From NCBI GenBank assembly GCA_963922205.1, contig CAWUHX010000039.1, forward strand, positions 1 to 64,000: a stretch of 64,000 nucleotides of DNA. The letters run 5' to 3'. Positions 34,272 through 46,100 of the stretch are shown here, piece by piece. The DNA comes from Romanomermis culicivorax. Its lineage: Eukaryota; Nematoda; Enoplea; Mermithida; Mermithidae. The translations under genes and the position numbers were made by a program. Position 1 is the first letter of the stretch. Each line of letters begins with the position of its first letter. Below the pieces are notes generated by a model. It ran no database searches. It worked only from the letters and a program-made list of their open reading frames with translations, and was not told the DNA's origin.

Positions 34272-34503
34272 CAGGGCCATTCTTGGGGTTTTAGCGGCCC
34301 CGGGAGAACTCGGGTTTGGCGGCTTTCAATTTTTTCAATATTTATTGTGCACAACTTCATTTTTAGGTAAGTAGATGATTTACTACTTTTTCCTGTTTGC
34401 TATAACAATGAAAATTTTACCAAGGGCCGCTAGAAAAGGCATTCTTCAAGCGTACACTAATTAAAGCTTAGCCCCAGTTCACTCCCCCCAAAGAACGGCT
34501 CTG
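34272..34503 (+). mobile_element. CAGGGCC-ended element inside the 98-bp tandem array
   Basis: Ends CAGGGCCATTCTTGGGG and CCCCAAAGAACGGCTCTG are inverted repeats. It interrupts the array between units six and seven. Flanks GTGAATAC and CTGACCGC fit a decayed 8-bp copy of the expected unit sequence GTGACCGC. Confidence 0.65.
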
Positions 34504-34581
34504 CTGACCGCTTCCATTGAATTTCCCATGGTCGAAAACCCCTTCCCTAAAAACATCACAGAAATACCTTTGTTCTACACT

Positions 34582-34721
34582 AGGGTTGTAGCCTATGATC
34601 TGTAGCTGTATCGGGTAGCATATTTTGAAAATAGCGAATCCGGGCCCGGAATTTTAAGAATAGTCCGAGTCCAACAAAATAGTCGGGTAATTTCCGGTCT
34701 CATTTTTAGGCTTGGTACCCT
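34582..34721 (+). mobile_element. Possible TAGGG-ended short element
   Basis: Starts TAGGGTTGTAGCC and ends GGTACCCTA, with CGGGTA, CCGGGCCCGG and TCGGGTAA motifs between. No clear TSD. Confidence 0.35.
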
Positions 34722-34739
34722 ATACATCTCTACTGTTTT

Positions 34740-37320
34740 CTAGTAATAATTTTTCTTATTTGGGTTCGGTACAAATTCCGAAGAGTTTTCAAAGGAAATA
34801 ATTGATGACGATTAACGTTTTTTTATGAAGTTATTGGACAAAAATACAAAAAAACATACAACTTCAAAAGAGAACTATGGTCAATTTTCTTATTTTTTTT
34901 AGGAATTCTTATTTAGTTTTTCCACCTGTGTTTTGTATTATTCCGGAGAGAAGGTACCTATTGATTCGAGATTATTCTATTTTTCAAAAGTAAAGTTTTT
35001 GCTAAGCTAGGTGAAACTAGACAATATACGGTCAGAAAATTGTACTTCGAACTGAAGGTGCTGAAAAACTAATGTATTTCTAGTGGGATTTCTAGTGGGA
35101 GGCAAAAAATAAACTAAATTCTTCAGCTAAGAAACTAATAGTTTCTTCTGGCGTAATGATTCACATCGATGTGAAATACATATAAATAAGTCTGAAACTG
35201 ATCGCGTTCAGCTGAACCACGAGAGAAAAAGCGAAGTCAATGTACTAAGTTTCTTAATAATCACATAAACCCATACTGAATCAGATGTGGTAGAATGAAA
35301 AAGAAACACAAATTAAGCGGAAACTATTAGTAATAGGAGAGAATAAACTGATGTTAAAATGCCGCAAAGAAACTAGAAATTTTCTTGATTCTATGCTATT
35401 TCCAAATCAGTTTGCTTTGATTTTAATTATTTATTTAATAAATTAATTTTTTGCTCAGACTTTCGTTTTTTATTTGTATTAAGAATTTTCCCCAGTCTTT
35501 TTCCGCCCTCTCAATTAGATTTATTATAATTAATATATTTCTGTTCTTTTGTTATTTTGCATTTTTACTACTAATTTGCATTCATTATTTATTTGATTTT
35601 CTTCCTGTTTGTTTAGGTAACACCATATGTGCAAAGTTATCAGGCGCCAAAAAGACAAGTCGTCTTTAAATAATGTGCATACGGGCGACATATAAAATTA
35701 AGAGTCTTGTTTTGACGCCTATAACAACACTGGACGCTAAGTTGAGTCAGGCGTCAGGGCAAGACGAGCGCCGAAGTACGACCATACCACAATTCTAGAA
35801 AACGTTTTTAGGATTTGTCTCTCATCTAAAATTGGGAATGTATGTATGTTTGAGATCATTGAATTAAGTTTAAAAATAGCATGCAATGTTTAGATTTTCG
35901 TTCTGGTATATTTGAAAACAGTGAACACGACTTTAATTTTTTCCTCGTTTCCGTTCGATAGTCGATTTTTTGAATATGAGATGCTGTTTTAGAAGTGCGT
36001 GTTGGTGAGTAATAAGATTTTCCTCGTGCAACGTGTTTTTTGGCCAGATAAGTATCATTTTCTAGCACAAATAGTGTTTGAACCTAGTTTGATTAAACCG
36101 TCGTAAAACCTTCTTTCGGAAACATTTTACAAACCGAGTTTTATTAAATTGAGCTTTAACTCGGCTTGGCGAAAAAACTGAGTTTATTAAAACTTCCTCT
36201 CGGAAATCCACTCACCGAATAACAAGGAATAAAATTTGAAATTTTCGTTTCTAATTCATCAAAAATTTCTATTGTCCAATATCCGAATCGTGCACATAAA
36301 TATACAACCTGCGCAAAAGTAAATATTTCCGGACGTCGTTTATTCACCCTGGTGCCAGTTTTTGGTTTGTCCAAAAACAAACAAAACCTGAAATTTTGAA
36401 GTAGGCAAGCGCGCAAACTGTATTTTCGTGTCTTTTGCCTATTTAGTCCGCTGAGCGTATTTTATTGTCTGATGTGCATATCGCGTCCATCTGTAGATTT
36501 TCATGACGATTTAAGCGGTCATTTCAGGTTGAAGTATCGTATTTTTATGAAAATAGTAACATGATTTAAACAAAAGGGTTCGTTTATCGGTTTGACGGTG
36601 CAAGTTTATTTCAGACAACTTCTATCTTATCCAGACGCCTCCTTGAGTTTGAGACGTATAAAAAAATTTTAACCCCAAATCATTTTTTGAATTTATCGAT
36701 TAAATTTTTTGTTTGATGTTCGATTTATCTGTTTTAATCGCGGTGCCTGAATTTTCTGTCTAAAATATTTGTTTCAAAAATGGAATTGAAAAAAAGAAAT
36801 GAAGATAGAAACGATCAAAATCATAACGTCAGCGTCGGGGTTCGATTGGTCTTATTTCAACTGGAGTCCGGTTGCCCGACTCAAATCTCAACTAATGTAT
36901 TCTTAAAGTCCATCTTTAAGACTGTTCCTTTTGCTCGACTTTAGCCTGAAGCCACCATAAAAAGAATTAGATAACGTTAATTCGGCATTATTTTCTATTC
37001 TTAAGGTATTTACGGACCTAACTTAGAAAATAAGCTTTGGCGCAACCATTAAAATTACTGAACGAGAAACAGAAACAAATATCGTAGCGACACAATAGTC
37101 CTGTTAAGATAAGCTAAAGGTCCATTGGCTTATAACGAGCAACCCGATATTTTTGATATTTAGTTAAGGTTGCTTTCCTCGATAGCCGCGTTCATGTCCA
37201 TGTAATAACAAAAAAAGGATCCGGAGGTTTTGAATAAAATTATTCAGAGAAAATATAGACAAATAGCAATTGTCTACTGGAATCTAAAGCATAGAGGCGC
37301 TTTTTGTACGTCGAAAATGT
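34740..37320. other. Intergenic stretch without a recognised gene
   Basis: AT-rich sequence. A CpG-containing patch lies at about 35720-35790. Short frames at 35451-35669 and 36156-36416 (-) have no recognisable product. No transposon ends were identified. An unannotated exon could be hidden here. Confidence 0.4.
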
Positions 37321-37333
37321 GCTTCATCTCAAA

Positions 37334-37686
37334 CGTATATGTAACAGGGCATCGTAGTCTGGGGGGTCATGCGACTCCTTTGGGGCTGGAGGTCACTCAT
37401 TCTCCAAAATTTTAGGGGAGTCTCTGAAGGAGAAAAATTGAATTTTTTGTCTAAAAACCGTAAAAAATATATTCATTGGCATTTGTGACTATTTTTGGTT
37501 CAAAAATCGACATTTTTCATCAAAAAATTTACAGTTTTCAATATTTTTTCGACCAACGTATGGCGAGGCCCTATGACTACCATATGGCTAGCCATAAGAT
37601 TAGAAAACTGGGAGTCACCCAATGGATGGCCATATGGCGCACGATTTCTGGGGGAAGCCTACCATTTACCCCCAATTCCATGTATG
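37334..37686 (+). mobile_element. CATACATGTA-family MITE (copy 4)
   Basis: Flanked by ATCTCAAA (37326-37333) and ATCTCGAA (37687-37694), 7 of 8. Starts CGTATATGTAACAGGGC and ends AATTCCATGTATG. Interior has CATATGGCTAGCCATAAG. Confidence 0.8.
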
Positions 37687-37904
37687 ATCTCGAAGCACGG
37701 CAAATGCGGCTTAAATTGATAAATTTTTCTGGTATATATTCAGGAAAATTGTTCAAGCTGTAGTATCTCTATTTTCGACTCGACGGTTATATTGAATTCA
37801 GCAGATCCGAGCGATCCACTGGCGTTGAAGGCTTGAAATGTTGTTTACTCCCCTCGGAAAAATGACTCCGTTGACCGATTGAAAGGAAGGATTTGAGGCA
37901 GACT

Positions 37905-38110
37905 TCCCCCATAGGGAGGGGTATGAGGGTAGTATTACCTATACCTAAAGTCCTAAGAATTCATCACTGGCTGCCCAATTTTGGGAAAAATGGCGCGAAT
38001 AGTGACATTTGGCTGGACTATCCCTCAAATTTTTAAATTTACCCCCACCTGAAAATCTGACCTTGGGGCCACTGATTTAAGGCTTTAAGGGTATGCCAAA
38101 GTTTGTGAAG
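37905..38110 (+). repeat. Dispersed repeat shared with 26330-26540
   Basis: Both copies share CCATAGGGAGGGGTA, a GTATTACC-CTA-CC block, TCCTAAGAATT or TTCTAAGAATT followed by ATCACTGG, and CTGAAAATCTGACCTTGGG. No ends were defined. Confidence 0.55.
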
Positions 38111-38219
38111 TGTCCTACTACTAGATAGGCTAATTGGAGAAAAATGAAAAAAAATTTTGTTTTCTCAGTTTGGAAAATTTACTGCGTACCTAAAACACAA
38201 CAACAAGGGCCGCAATTTT

Positions 38220-38890
38220 GGTAGAAGTAGGTGTATAAGTCGATGATTTTATCGGAGTAGCAACATGAACTTCGTCTGTCGATGGCGTGTGCAACGGGGA
38301 ATTTCACAGACAGTACGTTATAGCTATTAAACATGCCCTCTTATTTTCTCAATCAACTGAAAATCAGCCATTTTCCATAAATTTTCTGGGACGGACCCAC
38401 TTTTTTGACTGAATCGGATCTGGATCTTAAAAAATCGCCTCATCGGATCCGTATCTAGAAAACTGCAATCGTCGGATCCGGATCCTGAACAGCATATCTG
38501 ACCGAATCCGAAACGCAAGTGAATATAGTCCCCAAAATGACCGGATCTCAGTCTTCGACAGCGTCGGATTAGGATCTAGAAATTTGGGTGGATCTCCGCG
38601 GATCCGGGTACCCGTCCCACCCCTACAAATTATGCGGATTTCAAGCCAATTGTAGGCAAACTGATTTCATGACTATGGAAATTGAACTTCCGCAATGTTT
38701 TTGCTCAGCTGAATTCCTTTCTACCAATATGCTTTTTTCATGATAATAACGTCTAATTTGGATAAAAACTGTACACTTATAGCTCGAAGTAAACATAACT
38801 ATAGTCGAAATCAAGTTTTCGCAACTCATTTTTCAAAAAATTCGACCGCCTAGTGCATCATTTTCCTTGGCTAGTAAATATTTTTCCAGT
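38220..38890 (+). repeat. Dispersed repeat shared with 56590-57010, split by a short element
   Basis: Halves 38220-38380 and 38630-38890 match vigilin intron 15 (shared: TTATGCGGATTT, GCTCAGCTGAATT, ACCGYCTAGTGCRTC). Between them a CGGATCC-motif element (about 38385-38626) ends CCCGTCCCACCCCTA. Confidence 0.55.
38385..38626 (+). mobile_element. Short TAGGGG-ended element with CGGATCC arrays
   Basis: About ten variants of CGGATCCG or CGGATCTGG. Right end CCCGTCCCACCCCTA; left end decayed (TGGGACGGACCCAC). It interrupts a repeat whose continuous form is in vigilin intron 15. Confidence 0.55.
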
Positions 38891-38930
38891 CTCCAGACCC
38901 CTGGTAGGGGTAATACCTCAGGAGCCCCGT

Positions 38931-39055
38931 GGTCTGGCCAGATTCCCATAAATTTTAGGGGGTTCCTGAAGGAAAAAAAATCGATTTTTCCCAAAAAGTC
39001 CGAAAAAGAATTTAGAAAATAGTAATTTTTGTCGAAAAAACCCGTAAAAATTGTG
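38931..39055 (+). mobile_element. CATACATGTA-family MITE fragment (copy 5)
   Basis: GGAGCCCCGTGGTCTGG, TTTTAGGGGGTTCC and AAAAGTCCGAAAAAG follow the family interior. Both termini are missing. Confidence 0.5.
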
Positions 39056-39059
39056 TTTC

Positions 39060-40108
39060 AAGAAAAGCTACTGTCTAGGCAGGCAACAAACAAAATAGCA
39101 CGTGGCACGACAAGCTGCCATCTCCATTAGCTAGCCCATTTCAAAAATCTTTTGGATACTACAGCTGGATTATTCCTTGATCTGCCCCAAAATGTTTCTA
39201 TAGAACTTCTAAATGACGTTTACATTACTGAAATTGTCCACGTTGTTTTCTCTAGGCATCACTATTATTCATGGGAATATGATATTAGAACCCCGCCTCC
39301 CTGTATACCTATTGTATTATAAGTTTCAAGTTTTTCACATCGGAAACGAACGGTTTACCAGTTCGATTCCGTAAGGCTGCTCTTGTGAAAATCTGTCAGC
39401 GCGTTCACTGTGCCTATAGTAAATGGTCGATCAAGAATAACGCTATAAATGCCCAGCCTATCCCATCCAACACTGCAGAACTTGGTGTACACGTTTAACT
39501 ACAAAACTTTTGTAGGCACAAACTTGACGATCTTCATTACAATGACGACACTAAATATACCACCATCATACATTATCGTGTATGAATAGAAGGCTCATAA
39601 CACGCATGCCCCCTCTCAGTTTTCATTTTTGTACGCGTTTTATACCGTATAGTATGGCTGGTTTTTACCATCCGTTTCATATTTGAAATTCGTAGGTTAA
39701 CCGCATTTTTCCGTTTTTTCGCGAGCGAAAAAGTTTGTCTCATATATACACAACATTTTGATGTTTGTATTCTATTTTTCCTCGTAGATCGACGTAGAGA
39801 ACTTTTGTAGTCTTATTCTTCAACTTTCGACTGATAACAGTTTTTGATAATAAACAACCCGTAATTTACCTTGCTGCAGCCGGGTTATCTTACCTATTTG
39901 TTGATAAATTGTGGAGTTTTATATTTTCGCCGTTTTCCAGGCAGTATTTCTCTCAATTAATTAATAAATATTACTAATTTTTTGATCAACTAACGTCTAC
40001 GTCGTTAGAGCCGATAGAATTACCGCGAAACTGAAGAAGTAAATTTCGAATCCTTTCCTTCGAGCGCCTTTCCTGGTTGTTTGACCTCGGACCGCTTTTC
40101 TAAAGGCT
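39060..40108. other. Upstream region of vigilin
   Basis: Probably contains the vigilin promoter and 5' untranslated sequence. CpG density rises close to the start codon (about 40000-40100). I cannot place a transcription start or an untranslated exon. Confidence 0.35.
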
Positions 40109-43100
40109 ATGAATCCAGACGTGTGTTTGATTTACAATCCAGCGGATCTGCCCCCAAACGTGCCTGTTGTTACAGGTAAGCTTTCTGTGCAACCGTGCAT
40201 TCAAAAATCATTGAGTATTAATAGAAAGTCGGAAACCTAAAATCTTTTCTCATTCGTGAAAAACATTACTGCATTTCAGATCATTCCAAAGTGAGTTGCG
40301 ATTAGATCCAAAAATAATATTTAGCTGCGAAGAAATAATACTGAAGAATCATAAAAATTTGGAAAATTGTTCGGTGTGAAATTTGTGAGATTGCTAAAGC
40401 TTAATTTATATAACGGTATGTCCAAATGTGATGTGCAGTTTTCTAACTGTTACGTGCAGGTCCGTACCCAGAAATTTTTTTAAGAGGGGGAATTCCAAAA
40501 ATTTTTAACATAGACGAAACTCGACCTAGTAAGCTCGTGTTGCTACTGAATGTCATGCTGAGAGTTTCAGAATGGTGCGCATAAGAGCAATCTGGTGGGG
40601 TCTACAGTATAAATCGACTTTTAGCTACTCTGGGCTCGAAAAAACTCCCGAAAATGGATTGTTAAAACAGATAATTTAGACTACTCATGATCAAAATTTA
40701 TGTTTATTACTAAACTATGAGTAAAACCATCTATTCAAATCAAATGAAGTGGTATACGTCCATCACCTATCATTACTTTCTGATTCCAAAATTGTTTGTC
40801 TCATTTTCCAAAAATATTTCGCAAAAAGGTTCATATTGTAGCCATGAATGTTTTTTCCGCATTTTAGGAGCATACCCAAACGTTTAAGGAGTCAATAACC
40901 TGCGAAAATGTGAAAAAACAGAGAAAATAATCAGATAAGTCACGTCGAGCTGATGAACGACACATTGATTTTATGTTTTACAACAGTTGAAAACATATTA
41001 ATGATAAGTTTCTTTCTGCTATGAACGTTTTTGTGATTCTGATTATGGATATCGAATTTATTGTATTTCTTGTTCCTGTGCATAGCGCCGGAAACATTTT
41101 GCGGTTTTTCCACTCTAAAACGTGGTAAATGAATCTTCGTAACATTGAATTGTGAATTAAAATCATACCAATATATTGTTATTTTGTTTCTCATTGTTTT
41201 AGAATATAAACATTTTTGAATTTTTATATTCTAAAACGCTGGAAAATCAATCTTTGCAACGTGCATTGCTGAATAGAAGCTCTAAATTTACAGTCTAGAA
41301 TGATGTCATCAATCTACATCGTTTATAAATGCAAAAGTACACATCGAAAACGTGTGAAATGTTCCAAGCCAGTGAGAGAAAAAAGTCAGAGGATTGATCG
41401 GCAAAATAAAGACTTAACGAATAAAAAAAGATGAAGTAATTCGAATAATTCGATTGATAGAAACTGTCGCAGATTAACTAGTAAGTGTAAGCAGATATGC
41501 TAACGGCTACGCCTGATAGTAAATAATTATTATAATTCGTGATCGGCGCGAAGCGCTGGAAAATTGAGATTTTGGCCTTCGTAAGTTCATCAAACTAGTA
41601 TATCTTTTCGGTCGAAGCTGCATTATCAGACGGGCTAAAAATTTTTTGTTCGATTTTATTTCAGGTGGAATTTCCGTCATTCCCCGCTCTAGTTACTGGC
41701 GTGATTGCATGTGTGACTGTATTTTGTTTTAAACTTTAAATTTATGTTACTCTCTTTATTTGCAAGGATTTCAAAGGTATCCAAAATTCGCGGACTGATC
41801 GAGGTGGCTTATCACCAGCTCTTAACCTTTTTACTTGTCGCTTTTGGATAGCTTTCGAACGGGAGAAAGTCAGCTCTTAATTAGTGATATGCGCCAGCAA
41901 AATTTCTATATCCGTATATTTTTAATGTTGTCTGCAAAGAGGTAAAAAGAAGTCAAATATAAAGTAATAATACACTGGGTCAACTACAATACTACTGAAC
42001 CTTTTCTTGTTTTGTTGTTGAAACTTGTGATAATATAGGGTCTATTCCGATTCCCAATCGGGCGATTCCAAATAAGAATTTAATAACACTTTCTTCACAT
42101 TTTCCTTCTTTCCCTTATATTTTTCTTTGTGTATATTTGTTTTTTTTCTTTCGTTCTGTGCGTTATTTATGTTTTCGTTTCTGTATATTTTTGCGTTTTT
42201 ATCTTTTGTCTCTGCTTTCTTTCATTTTCTTTTTTCTTGTCATCTACTTTTTCCTTTTTTGGTCATAAAACAATATATACATTACAAGTTGTCATTTTTA
42301 ATAAGCATTGTCTCTCATGTAATTCTTATTTCTTATACGATTCGGCATGCTCTATTTCTTATTTAATTTTATCCTTTATGGTTTTTTCTTTGTTCTTACT
42401 TACTTTTCGTCTTGGTTTTATACTTTTTCTTCTTTATCTTCGTCTTCTGATCGTCTGATTCTTTTTTCACATTATTTTTTCCTTGCTGCTTGCTTCTCGT
42501 TTCTTTTTCATGTATTTTTCTTTTTATTATTTTTTTATTTTTTTCCGTTTCCTTTCTCTTGATGTTTTGTTTCTTCCAACACTCTTTTGTTTCTACTTTT
42601 ATGAAGATTTTCACGCTTGAAACGATGGAATACTCAAGCTTGCCGAACTGTACAAGAATTATACGGAAGACTACGGTCATTTAAAATGACAACTTGTATT
42701 GTAATGTATTGTATCATGAACAAAAAAGAAAAAGTTAGATGACAAGAAGCAAGAGAATGAAAGAAAAAGGCACAGACAAAAGATGAAAATGTAAAAACAT
42801 ACATAAACGAAAACATGTGCAACACATAGAAAACGAAAGAAAAAAGAAATGCATGCAAAGAAAAATATAAAGTAAAGAAAGAAAATATGAAGATAGCGAG
42901 TGTTGTTAAATTTTTGATAGCTCGTTTGGAGTCACCCAATTCGGAATTCGCTCAATTGGGATCGCTCACATGGAATTCGCTAATTGGGAATCGCTCACCT
43001 GAAAATCGCACACTATCACTCAATTCGGAATCGCTCACATGAAAATACCCCACAATGTAGCGCCTAACTTAACCTTTACTTCCTTTTTGAACAGTGAAAA

Positions 43101-46100
43101 CATCCGGATATATCTGGATATTTTTTCACATCCGGATGTCCGTTTTTCAAAATATCCGTCCTTATATCCGACGCACACCACTACTCTTAATGTTAATCTA
43201 AGAGCTATGACTTGGTTTTAGTTACTTTAAATAAGAACTTTTGATCAGCTATTTTTATTATTTTTAATTATTTGAATAATGTAGAACATCCTGGAATTTT
43301 CCAGTGCTTTAGTTGTAAGGATATGTCACCTGCACATCAAAGTAATTGTGGTGGCACCTGCACATTAAAATACATAGTGATACTGTAGTGAAGCAGGAAC
43401 AACAAAAGAAATTACTTACTCTTTCATGATACACATCTAAATGAAAGCTGTCACCAAAAAATGCAATATTTGTTGTTAGGCTGGACAAAGAGCCCAACGT
43501 TCCAAATGTGGAACATTGTGATATAAAACGTCATTACACACTGTTTATTGGCCTTTTTAAGGTGTGATACACATCAATAAGAAGAGAAAAATCTGTTGAT
43601 TCCGATTCAGGCAATAATAAATCCCAAACAATCTGTCCATGACACAGTCCTAAAAATTAGGTACCTGACCTCAACTAGTCATTTTTCCTAAACTTTGGGA
43701 TGATGCAAGCAAGATGTGTTCCACAAGTGGAACGTTGGGCCTTGAAAGGTTAAACTTTCATGGTTTATTTTTGTTGTAAATCATAAGTTTCATACCAATC
43801 AAAACTTGGCGTATATTTATCGCGTCATCTACCTATTTTAGGCAACTTCACATCCGGTTCCGTACTTCCCAACGGCATTCCCGTTTCCGTTCCCGTTATA
43901 ACCGCCGCCGCCCCGGGCGCCGTTCTAGTCGATAGCCAAGGTAACACTTTTGTAGCAACCACTGCCGCAGCACCGCCGACTCCATCCGGTGTAGTCATCG
44001 ACCCGCAACAACAAGCGCCGCCTCCGCAAATGATGATCGACACGTATTCGAATCTTTACGCGGCAAGTACGACGTTCGCCGTCGCGCCTGGCGCTGAACA
44101 TTCGGCTCATAAGCTGCAACAGCAACAAAATATGTCGAGTACGACGCCGGCAGCGGTGACGACAACAAACAATGGGCATCAACACCACGTAAGTCTTTAG
44201 GTTCAACTTCAAGGTTTGACCTTTATGCCTCTACGCCGAAAAACGAATTAGGGCTGACCCGAGGTACGACTATATACTTAAGGTCCCTGCAATTTGCATG
44301 TGCTTAAACGCGATGGCGTCTTTATCCAAGATAACCCTAATCCGCTTCATACTCGATTTGTGCATATTCTTAATTCGTCATTTTTCCTTTTCGAAATGAT
44401 AAGTTTGAATCAACTGAATTTGAGTTACCTATTATTATTATCCGTCAAAATTATGATTCGAAATATTTGTAGTAAGGCTCAAATATGTTATTTTGAAGAT
44501 CTTAAAACGAAAATATGTCTTAACAAAGCTTTTAGATTTTCAGATTCCTGATTAATTATGAAAATTACAAAAAATGAGTTTTTTCTTTTTCTGGTAATGT
44601 AGATTTCCAAAGTATGCGTATTGAAAATAATATTCATCCTAATGGTTATTTATACTTGCCTGTTTCGACGGAACGAAACAGAACCGATCGCCAACAGCTT
44701 GAAAATCAACCTTCGATCGCAAAGGATAACTGCAATTTTCTAAAAAATGATCGACAGTAACCTCCAACCGAACAGAACGAAGATTTCGCTTTCGTTCGGT
44801 AACGTTGTGTCGATTGCATTCCGTTCCGTTCTGCCGAAAAAGGCAAGTATAAATCATACATGTAACGGTGCCCCGAGGTCTGGGGGTGCTGGGCCACTTT
44901 TTTGGGGCCGAGGTCAGTAATTCCCAAAATTTTGGGGGGAGGGATCTCTCAAGAAAAAAAATTGATTTTTTCACGAAAAAAGTCCGAAAAATAGTTCAAA
45001 AAAATGTATTTATGGCGCGAAGGGCCAAGAAAATTCACATTTTGTACCATTTTTCGTTCAAAAATTGACATTTTTAATCAAAAAATTGACATTTTTCAGT
45101 ATTTTCCCGACCAATAGTATGGGGGTTCCTACGGCTACCATATGGCTAGGCATTGGATTGGAAAATCCTGGGGGCAGTCGCCCAGCCATATGGTCGACGA
45201 TTTCTGGGGGGGAGTTCCCATAGCACTTCCCCCCCCCCCAATTAAATGTATAGTATAAATGGCCCTTGACTCACCTCATGATGCTAAAAAATCTGGAATG
45301 ATAATTTATTATCTAATAAAAGTTCACGCATGTAATTGATCCAAATTAATTCAGTCACATATGCTGTAGAATGAATTAGCTAACACAGACTACAAAAAGT
45401 ATTCATTTCGATTCTCAATTGTGTCCCATCGGGAAATATTTTTTCAAGTTCTATAAAAAAGTTAACAGTGATGAAAATTCGTTTGATGTGCTGATGTTTT
45501 CTATCAGCCGCCATCGAAAATCGTCGGCCATATGGTGACCCCCGAATTTGTCAGTCATGTAGTTAAATAGAAGCTAGTTATAGGAGCCCCATCCTTTTGA
45601 ACGAAAAAAGCTGCGTAATGCCTATAGTTCGTGGTAATGGTTATTTTTAAACGGCGCCTTGCGCCATAATTACAAGGTCATCCCTTCTAGATTTCGAAGC
45701 TCTGTTACATGTATGTAGGCAACCAGACAAAAAATTGGAGTCCAACCAGCAATAAGCGTTATCACTGTCCATCAGTTTGCACTCAAATTATCAGAGTTAA
45801 ATATTCAATAACACATTGCATCTTGATAAGAAGGGTCAAAACTAAATCTCAACGTGTCTGTTATTCTTAATTTCGTAGTTTGAACAGCGTGGGGTATTTT
45901 TTTTTATCCACCTTGTATATATGAATGATATGAAAAGAATATCTGAAGTTCGTAACGTCTGAAACTCAAAACTGACTTTATCAAAGATTCCGTGTTTTCT
46001 TATATTACACCTAATCTTTATGCATTTCAGAGACCTGCATTGCAGTACAAAGTGAATGGTCATTTTTCCTTCAATGCGCAGTTCTCTTCTATAGTTCATT

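Noticed and set aside
42127-42562. Several hydrophobic membrane-protein-like frames
   Set aside because: They are translations of the T-rich arm of a long foldback; F/L/S bias comes from nucleotide composition.
43825-44212. Minus-strand frames opposite vigilin exon 2
   Set aside because: Antisense shadows of a GC-rich low-complexity coding exon.
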